Below, in pieces: positions 1 through 9,106 of a stretch of 64,000 bases of DNA (its first letter is position 1; each line of letters opens with the position of its first letter). A program made the position numbers and the translations under genes. Location: assembly GCF_004352915.1 (NCBI RefSeq), contig NZ_SJSY01000076.1, positions 248,001-312,000 of the forward strand, written 5' to 3'. This DNA is from Flavobacterium zhairuonense. Its GTDB lineage: Bacteria; Bacteroidota; Bacteroidia; Flavobacteriales; Flavobacteriaceae. The notes under the pieces are model-generated. The model saw only the letters and a program-made list of their open reading frames with translations. It was not told where the DNA came from and ran no database searches.

Positions 1-149
1 TGGGAGTTGTAATCGTTGGAGGAACAATTTTCTCTCTTGCTTTGACACTTTTTGTAATTCCGGCAATTTATTTAATGTGGTCAAAAGCTAGAAAACATTA
101 TCCTGAGTTCGATCATATTGATGAATACGAAAAAGAAAGTATAAAATAG
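1..149 (+). CDS. RND-family efflux permease, C-terminal end (partial)
   Basis: Only the last 48 codons are in the window, open from base 3 to the TAG at 147-149. The peptide has a hydrophobic segment (VVIVGGTIFSLALTLFVIPA) followed by IYLMWSK and a short charged tail. This is how the last transmembrane helix and cytosolic end of AcrB/MexB-type RND pumps look. The gene is followed 63 nt later by a TolC-like outer-membrane channel, the usual order of a tripartite efflux operon. The start lies left of the window, so substrate class cannot be judged. Confidence 0.75.
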   Translation, partial: GVVIVGGTIFSLALTLFVIPAIYLMWSKARKHYPEFDHIDEYEKESIK

Positions 150-212
150 TACCCAAAATCATGAATTTTGCTTCTTGCAGAATTCATGATTTTCTGGCAA
201 AAGAATATAAAT

Positions 213-1523
213 ATGAATATTAAGAATATATACAGCACTTTACTAATCATCTTTTTGTGCCTTGCAAAAACAAGCGCTCAAGGAGTTTTGACTATTGAAG
301 ATGCTACAAAAATCGCTTTAGAAAACAATTTTGAAATTAGAATTGCTAAGAACAATTCAAAAATAAGCGAAACCAATGTTACGATTGGAAATGCGGGATT
401 ACTTCCAACCGTTGCAGCTACAGTAAACGACAATAACAGTGTTACAAATTCATCACAAACACGTCAGGACGGAACAACAACTTCATTAAATAATGCCAAA
501 AACAATACGTTAAGTTATGGAGTTGGCCTGAACTGGACTGTTTTTGATGGAATGAAAATGTTTGCACGTCTTGATCAATTAAAAGAGCTTCAAAAACTAG
601 GTGATTCTGAATTAAGAAGAACGGTTTTGATCAAAATTGTCCAAGTGAATTCAGCTTATTATGATCTTGTACAGCAACAACATCAATTGGCTGCTTTAGA
701 CACAACAATCGTAATTTCAAAGCAGAGATTGACATTGGCACAAAACCGTTTCAGTATTGGAAAAGCTTCAAAATTAGAAGTTTTAAATGCTCAGGTTGAT
801 TTAAATTCAGATCAGGTTGCTTTGTTAAGACAAAAAGAAACCTACGCTAATGCAAAAATTTTGCTGAACCAATATTTAGCACGCGATCCTAAAATCGATT
901 TCACTGTTACCGATTTAGTTACTGTTGATAACGCAATGAATTTAGCTGAATTATCTGATTTAGCGCATAAACAAAATCCAGCTGTTGAAGCTCAAATTAT
1001 CAATAAACGAATTGCTGAACTTCAATTAAAGCAAATAAAAGCAGATCGCTATCCAGTTGTAAACCTTACGTCTGGTTATAATTTTTCAGAAAATCAGTCC
1101 AGTTTGGGTTTTACTAGTCAATCGTCTTCAAAAGGTTTTAATTACGGTTTTAACGCAAGATTGAACATATTTGATGGTTTGAATCAGCACCGAAATGAAA
1201 AAGTAGCACAAATGGAAATTGAAAATTCTCAAATTGCTATTGATCAGCAAAATATGATTTTGGATACACAGTTGAGCACCGCATTTCAAACTTACCAAAC
1301 AAATTTGGGATTAATTGATTTAGAAGAAGATAACGTTACAATTGCCAAACAAAACTTAGATATTACGTTAGATAAATTTAGAATCGGAACTATTACAACG
1401 CTTGATTTCAGAACAGCGCAGTTAAATTATGTTAATGCAAAAGTACGTTACAGCAATGCTCAATATCAAGCAAAATTATCTGAAATTGCCTTGAGAGAAT
1501 TAGCCGGAAATATTAATTTTTAA
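213..1523 (+). CDS. TolC-family outer membrane efflux protein
   Basis: A 436-residue outer-membrane channel of the TolC/OEP family, expected to form the exit duct for the RND pump encoded just upstream. The ATG at 213 is chosen because it gives a clean signal peptide (MNIKNIYSTLLIIFLCLAKTS, then AQG); an upstream TTG at 168 would add 15 residues before it. The mature protein shows the two-fold repeat typical of OEP domains: a first half starting LTIEDATKIALENN and a second starting NLAELSDLAHKQNPAVEAQ, each with long amphipathic helices (for example QRLTLAQNRFSIGKASKLEV) and Ser/Thr-rich beta-barrel strands. It ends in a short LAGNINF tail. Which pump substrate it serves cannot be read from the sequence. 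Confidence 0.9.
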   Translation: MNIKNIYSTLLIIFLCLAKTSAQGVLTIEDATKIALENNFEIRIAKNNSKISETNVTIGNAGLLPTVAATVNDNNSVTNSSQTRQDGTTTSLNNAKNNTLSYGVGLNWTVFDGMKMFARLDQLKELQKLGDSELRRTVLIKIVQVNSAYYDLVQQQHQLAALDTTIVISKQRLTLAQNRFSIGKASKLEVLNAQVDLNSDQVALLRQKETYANAKILLNQYLARDPKIDFTVTDLVTVDNAMNLAELSDLAHKQNPAVEAQIINKRIAELQLKQIKADRYPVVNLTSGYNFSENQSSLGFTSQSSSKGFNYGFNARLNIFDGLNQHRNEKVAQMEIENSQIAIDQQNMILDTQLSTAFQTYQTNLGLIDLEEDNVTIAKQNLDITLDKFRIGTITTLDFRTAQLNYVNAKVRYSNAQYQAKLSEIALRELAGNINF

Positions 1524-1553
1524 TTTAAATTTGTTTTAACAAAACAAATATAG

Positions 1554-2417
1554 ATGATCGCATACAATACAAAAGAGTGGTTTACTTTTATCTTTCATTT
1601 TCATAAATCAGATACCATTAGGCAATTATTCCCTGTAATGATTGGGATTGGCATTTATGCTGCGATTGTAGGATATGTAGAAGTGATTTATTTCGGAATT
1701 GATGAAAACCATTATCTTAAAAATATTCCTGTAATGCACGGAATATTAGGTTTTGTGATTTCACTTTTATTGGTTTTCAGAACAAATACTGCATACGACC
1801 GCTGGTGGGAAGCCCGAAAACTTTGGGGCGGATTAGTCAACAACAGCCGTAACTTTGCGATAAAACTTTCGGCTATTTTAAAAGATGAAAATGACCGAAA
1901 GTTTTTCAGAAAGTTTATTCCTGGCTATGCTTCCATCTTATACAAACATTTGAACAACTCCGAAACTGCGAAACAGCTTTTTGAAGATGTTGATTTAGAA
2001 TTGGATCATCATAAACACAAACCGAATCAAGTAAAGCAAATGATGTACAATAAAATCAATGCTTTATATGAGGCAAAAAAGATAACTGGAGATCAACTTA
2101 TCATCTTAAATGCCGAATTAGTAGCTTTTACAGATATTTGCGGTGCCTGCGAACGCATTAAAAACACACCCATTCCCTACTCTTACAGTGCTTTTATAAA
2201 AAAATTCATTTTCTTTTACATTATGACTTTGCCTTTTGGATATTCCTTGAGTTTGGGTTATTATGTAGTTCCTGTTGTTGTTTTTATCTTTTATGTTTTG
2301 GCAAGTTTGGAGTTAATTGCCGAAGAAATTGAAGATCCTTTTGGCGATGATGAAAATGATTTGCCAATCAAAAAAATATCTGAAAACATTAAAAGACATG
2401 TTGAAGAGTTGATTTAA
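1554..2417 (+). CDS. Bestrophin-family (UPF0187/YneE-like) membrane channel
   Basis: A 287-residue integral membrane protein of the bestrophin family, which forms pentameric anion or cation channels in bacteria. The diagnostic stretch LLVFRTNTAYDRWWEARK followed by LWGGLVNNSRN sits at about residues 73-102. The N-terminal and C-terminal halves carry two hydrophobic helix pairs each (around 28-50, 58-75, 215-235 and 238-255). A late ELIAEEIEDPFG motif, characteristic of bestrophins, lies near the end. It begins 30 nt after the TolC-like gene and may be co-transcribed, but a functional link is not evident. The ion carried cannot be inferred. Confidence 0.9.
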   Translation: MIAYNTKEWFTFIFHFHKSDTIRQLFPVMIGIGIYAAIVGYVEVIYFGIDENHYLKNIPVMHGILGFVISLLLVFRTNTAYDRWWEARKLWGGLVNNSRNFAIKLSAILKDENDRKFFRKFIPGYASILYKHLNNSETAKQLFEDVDLELDHHKHKPNQVKQMMYNKINALYEAKKITGDQLIILNAELVAFTDICGACERIKNTPIPYSYSAFIKKFIFFYIMTLPFGYSLSLGYYVVPVVVFIFYVLASLELIAEEIEDPFGDDENDLPIKKISENIKRHVEELI

Positions 2418-2444
2418 ATCTTCAATATTAAAGCCGTTTGAAAA

Positions 2445-2474
2445 TTTCATAAAAGACATTCGTCTTTTATGAAA
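2445..2474 (+). terminator. Perfect 13-bp hairpin after the bestrophin gene
   Basis: The arms TTTCATAAAAGAC (2445-2457) and GTCTTTTATGAAA (2462-2474) pair perfectly around an ATTC loop, 28 nt after the stop codon. The following AATTGTTTATTACTTTT is only moderately T-rich. It is a likely terminator or 3'-end stabiliser separating the efflux/bestrophin unit from pheT. Confidence 0.6.
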
Positions 2475-2563
2475 AATTGTTTATTACTTTTAAATTCCGA
2501 CAAACGCCTCAAATTTGGGTTAAAAAACCAAATATTTTTTTTCTTTCTCCAATCCGCAATCCT

Positions 2564-2571
2564 TATATTTG
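2564..2571 (+). promoter_or_regulatory. Putative -7 element of the pheT promoter
   Basis: TATATTTG matches the Bacteroidetes TAnnTTTG element and lies 30 nt before the chosen pheT ATG at 2601. No TTG was found at the proper -33 distance, so the call rests on the -7 element and position alone. Confidence 0.4.
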
Positions 2572-2600
2572 TATCCTTATACAAGAATAATCAAACTAAC

Positions 2601-5021
2601 ATGAAAATATCTTACAACTGGTTAAAACAATTTATTAAAACCGACTGGACTTCAGAACAAACATCAGAACTTCTTACTGATTTAGGTCTGGAAGTTGAAG
2701 TTGTAGAAAAATACCAATCTATAAAAGGTGGTTTAGAAGGAGTTGTTATGGGGCATGTACTTACTTGCGAAAAACATCCTGACGCAGACCGATTGAAAGT
2801 AACAACTGTAAATATTGGTCAAGAAGCTCCTGTACAAATTGTTTGTGGCGCCTCAAATGTTGCTGCAGGACAAAAAGTTCCAGTTGCAACTATTGGAACA
2901 ATTTTATACGATAAAGATGGTGCTGAATTTACTATAAAAAAAGGAAAAATTCGCGGACAGGAAAGCCATGGAATGATTTGTGCCGAAGATGAATTAGGAT
3001 TAGGTACAGGCCACGACGGAATTATGGTTCTAGATGAGGCGTTAGTTCCTGGGACTCCAGCTGCAGAAGTTTTCAAAATTACAAATGACGAAGTTTTCGA
3101 AATTGGTTTGACTCCAAACCGTGCCGATGCAATGAGCCATTTCGGTACAGCTCGTGATTTAAGAGCTGGAATGTTGCAACGTGGTGTAAACGTTGAATTA
3201 ATTACGCCATCTGTAAGCAATTTTAGAGTGGACATGCGTACACTAAAAATCGATGTTAATGTTGAAGATTCGCATTTAGCTCCAAGATATTGCGGTGTGA
3301 CGATTTCTGGAATTACAGTTCAAGAATCGCCAGCATGGCTTCAAGATCGATTAAAAGCTATTGGATTAACTCCAAAAAATAATATTGTCGATGTTACTAA
3401 TTATGTTTTACACGAATTAGGACAACCGCTACATGCATTTGACGCTGCAAAAATCAACGGAAAAGTAATCGTAAAAACATTACCAGAAGGAACAAAATTT
3501 GTTACTCTTGATGATGTTGAAAGAACATTACACAAAGAAGATTTGATGATTTGTGATGAAAAAGGCCCATTGTGTATTGCGGGTGTTTTTGGAGGAAAAA
3601 AATCTGGTGTTACTGACGGAACAACTACAATCTTTTTAGAAAGTGCTTATTTTGATGCTGTTAGCGTTCGTAAAACGGCTAAAAGACATCAATTAAACAC
3701 TGATGCTTCTTTTAGATTTGAAAGAGGAATTGATCCAACAATTACAGAATATGCTTTGAAACGTGCCGCACTTTTAATTCAGGAAGTTGCTGGTGGAAAA
3801 ATAACTTCTGATGTTGTGGAAGTTTATCCTAAAAAAGTAGAAGATTTTTCTGTTCTATTGAATTTCAGCCACGTTTATAAAATCATTGGGCAGGAAATTC
3901 CAAAAGATACGATCAAAAAAATATTAGTTTCTTTAGATATCAAAGTAAACAGCGTTTCTGATTCTGGTTTAGGATTGACAATTCCTGCTTACCGTGTTGA
4001 TGTGCAACGTGAAATTGATGTTATTGAAGAAATTCTGCGTGTTTACGGCTACAACAACATTAATTTTTCTAAAAAATTCAATGCAACTGTAGCAAACTCA
4101 CCAAGAACAGAAGATTATAAAGTACAAAATGTAATCGCCTCTCAGTTGAATTCACAAGGATTCCATGAAATGATGGCAAACTCTTTGACAACAGCGGCAT
4201 ATGCAAAACTTTCGACTTCATTAAAAGAAGAGCACAACGTAACGATGTTGAATCCTTTGAGCAGTGATTTATCAACAATGCGTCAATCTTTATTGTTTTC
4301 TGGATTAGAAGCTATTTCTTATAACATCAATAGAAAAAATTCGGATTTAAAGTTATTTGAATTCGGAAAATCATATCATAAATATTTGACTGGCTACGAA
4401 GAGCACAAACATTTGACTTTATTGATTTCTGGAAACAGAAACAAAGAAAGTTGGACAAATCCTCAAAAAACAACTGATTTCTTTTTATTGAAGGGATATG
4501 TAAAAGCAGTTTTGGCTCGTTTAGGTATTGACAAAATTTCGAATGCGCCAGTTCAATCTGATATTTTTTCAGAAGGAACTGCAATTTGCTACAACAATGA
4601 TACTTTGGTTGAAATGGGAGTAGTTAAAAAATCCATATTAAAACACTTCGGAATCAAACAAGATGTGTATTATGCTGATTTCAATTGGGATTTAGTTTTG
4701 AAAATCATTACTGGAAAAATTAAATACACAGAAATCCCTAAGTATCCTGAAGTACGAAGAGATTTGGCGTTATTGATTGACCAAAGTACGACATACGAAA
4801 GCATTTTCAATTTGGCAAAACAAACTGAGAAATCACTTTTAAAAGATATCAACTTGTTTGATGTTTATGAAGGAAACAAACTTCCGGAAGGCAAAAAATC
4901 GTATGCTTTGAGTTTTACCATTCAGGATAATACAAAAACGCTTACAGATGCTCAAATCGACAAAATCATGTCGAAATTGCAACAAACTTTCGAAACGGAG
5001 CTTGGTGCAAGTTTAAGATAA
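2601..5021 (+). CDS. pheT: Phenylalanyl-tRNA synthetase beta subunit
   Basis: An 806-residue cytoplasmic protein that pairs with PheS to charge tRNA-Phe. The start at 2601 gives MKISYNWLKQFI, the standard PheT N-terminus; an upstream in-frame start at 2469 lies inside the preceding terminator hairpin and is rejected. Domains run in the usual order: N-terminal tRNA-binding OB fold (VVMGHVLTCEKHPDADRLKV, about residues 42-61), B3/B4 editing region, B5 (around 400-480), core fold, and a C-terminal ferredoxin-like anticodon-binding domain starting near YTEIPKYPEVRRDLALLID. Length is normal for the family. pheS is not adjacent, as is common in Bacteroidetes. Confidence 0.97.
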   Translation: MKISYNWLKQFIKTDWTSEQTSELLTDLGLEVEVVEKYQSIKGGLEGVVMGHVLTCEKHPDADRLKVTTVNIGQEAPVQIVCGASNVAAGQKVPVATIGTILYDKDGAEFTIKKGKIRGQESHGMICAEDELGLGTGHDGIMVLDEALVPGTPAAEVFKITNDEVFEIGLTPNRADAMSHFGTARDLRAGMLQRGVNVELITPSVSNFRVDMRTLKIDVNVEDSHLAPRYCGVTISGITVQESPAWLQDRLKAIGLTPKNNIVDVTNYVLHELGQPLHAFDAAKINGKVIVKTLPEGTKFVTLDDVERTLHKEDLMICDEKGPLCIAGVFGGKKSGVTDGTTTIFLESAYFDAVSVRKTAKRHQLNTDASFRFERGIDPTITEYALKRAALLIQEVAGGKITSDVVEVYPKKVEDFSVLLNFSHVYKIIGQEIPKDTIKKILVSLDIKVNSVSDSGLGLTIPAYRVDVQREIDVIEEILRVYGYNNINFSKKFNATVANSPRTEDYKVQNVIASQLNSQGFHEMMANSLTTAAYAKLSTSLKEEHNVTMLNPLSSDLSTMRQSLLFSGLEAISYNINRKNSDLKLFEFGKSYHKYLTGYEEHKHLTLLISGNRNKESWTNPQKTTDFFLLKGYVKAVLARLGIDKISNAPVQSDIFSEGTAICYNNDTLVEMGVVKKSILKHFGIKQDVYYADFNWDLVLKIITGKIKYTEIPKYPEVRRDLALLIDQSTTYESIFNLAKQTEKSLLKDINLFDVYEGNKLPEGKKSYALSFTIQDNTKTLTDAQIDKIMSKLQQTFETELGASLR

Positions 5022-5040
5022 CAAAATAATTTTCAATGAA

Positions 5041-5068
5041 AAACCTAGCTTAACGGCTAGGTTTTTTT
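5041..5068 (+). terminator. Intrinsic terminator after pheT
   Basis: ACCTAGC and GCTAGGT form a hairpin with a TTAACG loop, followed by TTTTTT. An A-tract on the other side lets it also serve the convergent minus-strand gene that ends at 5070. Confidence 0.85.
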
Positions 5069-5069
5069 A

Positions 5070-6299
5070 TTAAAAATTGACTCTCGTTGACAATCTCCTC
5101 GCTCCTGCCGAGTTTGGATGAATTTCATCTCGCCAATATTCTGAAGAATTTAAAAGTCCGCGGTAATCAATAATCCTGCTTTGAAAGCTATATCCGTAAT
5201 AACTGAAATGATTCTTGATTTGACACAATAGAGCATAAAATTTGTCTAATAAACGAATAATGATATACGATCTTAAAATTTCATCGGCAATGCCCAAACG
5301 ATCAAAAACCGGTTTTATCCAAGGACCCAGAGGCAAATCGACGCCTACAATTGAAGGTCTTACACCAAGCTTAAATAATGGATAATCGTAAGTATGCATA
5401 TAAAAAAAAGTATTTGGCGTTGCGTATGTATTTACAATATTTCCAAAACTCAGATAATTTCGCATAATTGTACTGAAAATTGAATTCAAATTAACCGAAT
5501 TAAACAGAGCACGATCAAAAGTATTTGTATTTAGAAATCTTTTATAGAAAATACATTTTTGATACAACGCATCTCCAGACAAACTTCTGAGTTCTGTCAA
5601 CTTCTCTTGATCAGTAAAAAAGCTTGGATCGAAAGAAGTTACACCCGCATTTACTATTCTGCCCAACTGCGGAAAAACATCGTTTCCGCCTCCGCTAAAA
5701 TAAATTCGGTCAATGCGATAACCGCTTACATATTGGACAAAATGAGCTCTGTCGGCATACATTTGTGAAGTTGTTTCTCCAAATTTTGCTAAATGCAGAC
5801 AATTCAAATTCAATCTTTGATTTCGGTCTGTAATTGTATCGTATAAATCCAGAATAGTCGGAACCGGATAATCCAGCCATGAATCTCCTTCAAAAATAAC
5901 ATTCAATGTATTTGCGTTTCCGGCATTTCTTCTAAATAAAAATGAATTTGTTAAGAACGGCTGATGCAGGGATTCGTCTTCCGATTCAACCAGCGAAGTA
6001 TTTACGCTATTCAATTGTTTCAGGGCATTATAAGTCACATCACCCGGATTAATGTTCCCAGTGACCTGAATGCTTCTATTCGCCTGAAAGTTAAGAATAG
6101 AGATAATGGTGCTATCCGTTTGATTATTTACTATACTCCCGCTGGTTTGCACGGGATAACCTAATGCTTTTAAATAATTTTGTATTAGTAGTACGTCAGA
6201 TCTATTGTTTACTGCATTTAACCCTACACTGTTTACAAGTGCACTTACTACAGGAGGATTTTGATTTACAACTGAGGGATTTGAAATTAAATTTTCCAT
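5070..6299 (-). CDS. Peptidoglycan-binding-like domain plus SGNH/GDSL hydrolase-like protein
   Basis: A 409-residue two-domain protein. Residues ~25-95 resemble a PG_binding_1 repeat (RSDVLLIQNYLKALGYPVQ, then a helical continuation and NPGDVTYNALKQL). From ~130 there is an SGNH-hydrolase fold: block I FEGDSWLDYP supplies the nucleophile Ser, FSGGGNDVF matches block III with its Asn, and the C-terminal DEIHPNSAGARR supplies the Asp and His. Such enzymes are esterases or lipases; the substrate is unknown. No signal peptide is visible at the N-terminus (MENLISNPSV). It lies 12 nt downstream of a subtilisin-like gene and is last in a minus-strand cluster. The fusion of a cell-wall-type domain to an SGNH enzyme without an obvious signal is unusual. 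Confidence 0.75.
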   Translation of the reverse strand: MENLISNPSVVNQNPPVVSALVNSVGLNAVNNRSDVLLIQNYLKALGYPVQTSGSIVNNQTDSTIISILNFQANRSIQVTGNINPGDVTYNALKQLNSVNTSLVESEDESLHQPFLTNSFLFRRNAGNANTLNVIFEGDSWLDYPVPTILDLYDTITDRNQRLNLNCLHLAKFGETTSQMYADRAHFVQYVSGYRIDRIYFSGGGNDVFPQLGRIVNAGVTSFDPSFFTDQEKLTELRSLSGDALYQKCIFYKRFLNTNTFDRALFNSVNLNSIFSTIMRNYLSFGNIVNTYATPNTFFYMHTYDYPLFKLGVRPSIVGVDLPLGPWIKPVFDRLGIADEILRSYIIIRLLDKFYALLCQIKNHFSYYGYSFQSRIIDYRGLLNSSEYWRDEIHPNSAGARRLSTRVNF

Positions 6300-6311
6300 A
6301 ATATTCCATGT

Positions 6312-7985
6312 TTATATTATTTTATTCGGATTGATATAGCCGTGTCCAGCTCTAAAAATCTCGAAATTATTCTCCTTAAATGAAGCGGTATCACAAGCGC
6401 TGAAAAGTTTTTTTCGTATTGAAACAATATCAAGATGTGGCTCTTTTTCTAGAATTTTCATTACTAAAGAAGCCACATAAGGCGCCGCCATACTGCTGCC
6501 ACTTTTAGAAGTCAGTTTATTTGAAGCTCTGTTTTCTCTGCTTGAAGAAGAACATGATGACTTAATTTTAAAACCAGGCGCAACAAGCTCAGGCTTCATG
6601 CGTCCATCTGCTGTTGGGCCAGAACTGCTGAAAGACAAAATAGGTTTTGAGTCATCATTTTGATTATAAGCTCCAACAACAATACTGTATTTTGAATTGC
6701 AAATTGAATTTGTAGTATGGGTTTTATTTGCAATTGCAGGCAAAAAAATAGACTGTCCACCATCATCACGCTCAATATAACAATGATAACGTCCGTTTTT
6801 TACAGTTCTGCCCACCAATTCTATCGTCCAAAATTTCGAATCCAGTTTGCCGTTAACCAAAATATTGATTTGATTTTTTCCTGTATTAGGTTCGTTGCTT
6901 CTATGCAGGCAAATTCCGACTTCATCATTTTCTTTTAAAATTATTTCATCTTTAAAAGGTTTTGAAGAAAGCAAGAGTTTCATATTATCATCATATATAT
7001 CCACGCTTAAAATATCGTCTCCATGATACCAAATTTCCATTTCATTTGGAGTCCGATCGTGTTTTTTAAACATCCATGGAATTTTGACCTTCTGATTTTC
7101 TTTGATATCTCCGTAAGTGTGCGCATTTGACTGATGATAATTTCCTGTACTTTGCACAATAGCAGTTCCTTTTCGTGTTGTCACAATATGATCGATGATT
7201 TGTTCAAATAACGTTTTTCCCATATGTGCATCCCCATGACCACCCAAACTCATATTAATTACCAAAGGTCTTTCACCAGCTTCATTCGTAATCAAACACA
7301 AACCTTCAGCACCTTTTACTGAATCGCCTAATGATAAATTAGATCCATTAACAAGATTAGTTCCCATATCAACTGCTATTATTGGCACATTTGGAGCGAA
7401 ACTTTTGGGCGCAACTGAGCCGTTGCCACAGGCAATTCCGAGTACATGTGTTCCATGTGTTCCATTACCAAACAAATCTGATTTCCCTGGATGATAACCT
7501 AGTTTTTTAAACGGAAATTCATCTAACAAAGCTTCGTTTATTTGCGCTTTTGTAATAATTCTTCCATATCCATACTTATTGCCGTCATATCGATCAGATT
7601 GTACCCAAATTTTCTCGAAACGGGTTTTTCCATTACTTATAAAATCCGGATGGGTAAAATCGAAACCAAAATCAATAATTCCGAATACAACATTTGAAAC
7701 AGCACCATCTAAAACATCATTTTTTTTATCCAGAATTTGTGTTTCAGGAGCATGTTCAACAGAATCATTAGCAGGAACAACCATTGCCGCTTTTAAGCTT
7801 TTTACCTTTTTACTTTGGTAAATTTGGCATAAAAAACGTCGATGAGTTCTAATACTCACAATCTTCCCAAATTCTGAAATGATTTTACAATTATCAGGAT
7901 ATTCGTTTTCTTTTTCTAAACGCATTAAAAGCGACAATTCTTCATCTGGATTTCCATATAAAATAACTTTGAGTCTCGGATCCAT
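6312..7985 (-). CDS. Subtilisin-like serine protease (S8 family)
   Basis: A 557-residue S8 peptidase. The catalytic triad is readable: Asp in GIIDFGFDFTHPDF (~105), His in GNGTHGTHVLG (~175) and Ser in SGSSMAAPYVASLV (~500). Between His and Ser lies a long insertion (about residues 270-430) that looks beta-rich (VKIPWMFKKHDRTPNEMEIW and following), as in S8 enzymes with a large exosite domain. There is no signal peptide; the first ~80 residues (LKVILYGNPDEELSLLMRLE) could act as a pro-domain or chaperone. The neighbours are the PG-binding/SGNH protein (12 nt downstream) and a helical protein (10 nt upstream), which argues for one transcript. The role, maturation of a cluster product or a toxic effector, is inference. 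Confidence 0.85.
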   Translation of the reverse strand: MDPRLKVILYGNPDEELSLLMRLEKENEYPDNCKIISEFGKIVSIRTHRRFLCQIYQSKKVKSLKAAMVVPANDSVEHAPETQILDKKNDVLDGAVSNVVFGIIDFGFDFTHPDFISNGKTRFEKIWVQSDRYDGNKYGYGRIITKAQINEALLDEFPFKKLGYHPGKSDLFGNGTHGTHVLGIACGNGSVAPKSFAPNVPIIAVDMGTNLVNGSNLSLGDSVKGAEGLCLITNEAGERPLVINMSLGGHGDAHMGKTLFEQIIDHIVTTRKGTAIVQSTGNYHQSNAHTYGDIKENQKVKIPWMFKKHDRTPNEMEIWYHGDDILSVDIYDDNMKLLLSSKPFKDEIILKENDEVGICLHRSNEPNTGKNQINILVNGKLDSKFWTIELVGRTVKNGRYHCYIERDDGGQSIFLPAIANKTHTTNSICNSKYSIVVGAYNQNDDSKPILSFSSSGPTADGRMKPELVAPGFKIKSSCSSSSRENRASNKLTSKSGSSMAAPYVASLVMKILEKEPHLDIVSIRKKLFSACDTASFKENNFEIFRAGHGYINPNKII

Positions 7986-7995
7986 AATGTTAAAT

Positions 7996-8457
7996 TTAGT
8001 GGTGCAAACGAATTGTAATTAACTTACTATCAATGGAAAAAAGTTCTGAATTTAGAAAATTGAAGTACAGCATTTCTTCGGTCATAGAACTGAAAACAAC
8101 ATCCAAATCATTATCTTGAGCTACAAAGCTGTTAATTTCATTTACATATTCGCTGTTTTCAAGATCAATACTTTTTAAGGCTTGAATGAAATCTTGATCT
8201 TTTTGTTCAAGTTTTGAAAAATCAGGATCTTCTGAAACCTTTTTCAATAATTCCAGTGTTTTTTCAATTGAAAAAATCTTTTTCGGAATCAATTCCTTAA
8301 ACAACTTTGTCTTTTCTTCTTCGGCTTTTTTTGAGAATTTTAGATTTTTCGCATAAAAGCTTGGGCGAATTGAGTTTATTTTCTTTAAAATTTGGGTCGT
8401 GTTTTCTTCGATTTTATCTAATCGAAGGGTTTCTTCATGAGTGACAGCGGTTTTCAT
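7996..8457 (-). CDS. Unknown helical protein of the SGNH/subtilase cluster
   Basis: 153 residues, not recognised. It is almost wholly alpha-helical and charged, with an N-terminal helix (ETLRLDKIEENTTQILKKI) and a Lys/Glu-rich middle; no signal peptide or membrane segment. Its ATG overlaps the TGA of the upstream gene as ATGA (8454-8457), so the two are probably translationally coupled and made in similar amounts. The C-terminal third (DLDVVFSSMTEEMLYFNFLN) is more hydrophobic. A chaperone or adaptor for the neighbouring proteins is possible but not shown. Confidence 0.6.
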   Translation of the reverse strand: MKTAVTHEETLRLDKIEENTTQILKKINSIRPSFYAKNLKFSKKAEEEKTKLFKELIPKKIFSIEKTLELLKKVSEDPDFSKLEQKDQDFIQALKSIDLENSEYVNEINSFVAQDNDLDVVFSSMTEEMLYFNFLNSELFSIDSKLITIRLHH

Positions 8458-9041
8458 CTTTTTACATTTTTAACAGGTGGTTTTTGGTCGGAAATTGTAG
8501 AAGTTCCTGAAACTGATTCTGGTTTAGAGATTGCTTCTAATCTGCTTTTAATTTCCTGAATAGCAATATTTATATCAGTATTACTCTTCTCTAAAGCTTC
8601 AATTTTTGGATTTAATTTTTCGGCGATAAATCTTTCAACTTCGCCTTTGTTATTTTCTGAAATTGCCGCGATTTGATTTTGCAAATTTGATGTGTTTTCT
8701 AAAATCTTCGTTTCTAAACTTTGTAAGGTTACAACATTAACAGAAGTACTATCTGTAGTTGCTGTCCCTTTTGTTTCGTCAGAAGTGTTTCCTGCTGCAT
8801 TTGAAGTAGTTGTTCCCGTACCAGGAATAACATCTCTTTCTTCATTTGCTTTATTAGCAACAAATTTATCACCTTCAATTTTAGCCTTGTTTTCTATAAT
8901 TAAATAGTTCAGCAATGGATTTTCAGAAACTGCCCCCGCTAAAAGTGCTGTATTCGTAATTTCCTGATTTCCTGAAACATTATAGAAACTCGCTCTGCTG
9001 TTGGCAATTACATAATTGATTAATATACTAAATGGATTCAT
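8454..9041 (-). CDS. Unknown protein with low-complexity middle and C-terminal coiled coil
   Basis: 195 residues, no family recognised. Three parts can be seen: a compact N-terminus (residues 1-65) beginning MNPFSILINYVIANSRASF, a Thr/Ser/Gly-rich linker (~70-100), and a predicted coiled coil (~105-170, for example LETKILENTSNLQNQIAAIS). A short Ser/Pro/Lys tail follows. No signal peptide. It is the first gene after the terminator-like hairpin at 9062-9096 and overlaps the next gene by 4 nt. The coiled coil suggests a structural or scaffolding role in the cluster. Confidence 0.6.
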   Translation of the reverse strand: MNPFSILINYVIANSRASFYNVSGNQEITNTALLAGAVSENPLLNYLIIENKAKIEGDKFVANKANEERDVIPGTGTTTSNAAGNTSDETKGTATTDSTSVNVVTLQSLETKILENTSNLQNQIAAISENNKGEVERFIAEKLNPKIEALEKSNTDINIAIQEIKSRLEAISKPESVSGTSTISDQKPPVKNVKR

Positions 9042-9061
9042 CTTGCATAGTTTTAAGGTTA

Positions 9062-9096
9062 ATAGAAAATAAAGGGCAATTGAGGATCAACTGCCC
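9062..9096 (-). terminator. Terminator-like hairpin inside the accessory cluster
   Basis: On the minus strand GGGCAGTTGA and TCAATTGCCC pair (one G-T wobble) around a TCC loop and are followed by TTTATTTTC. It lies just downstream of the 9107-9838 gene, so the cluster may be two units (10280-11140 through 9107, and 9041 through 5070) or one with partial read-through. Confidence 0.7.
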
Positions 9097-9106
9097 TCTC
9101 TATAAT

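Noticed and set aside
168..212. TTG start 45 nt upstream of the TolC-like gene ATG
   Set aside because: The added residues hide an otherwise clean signal peptide beginning at 213.
2469..2600. N-terminal extension of pheT
   Set aside because: It starts within the preceding terminator hairpin and lacks homology to PheT; 2601 gives the standard N-terminus and follows a TATATTTG element.
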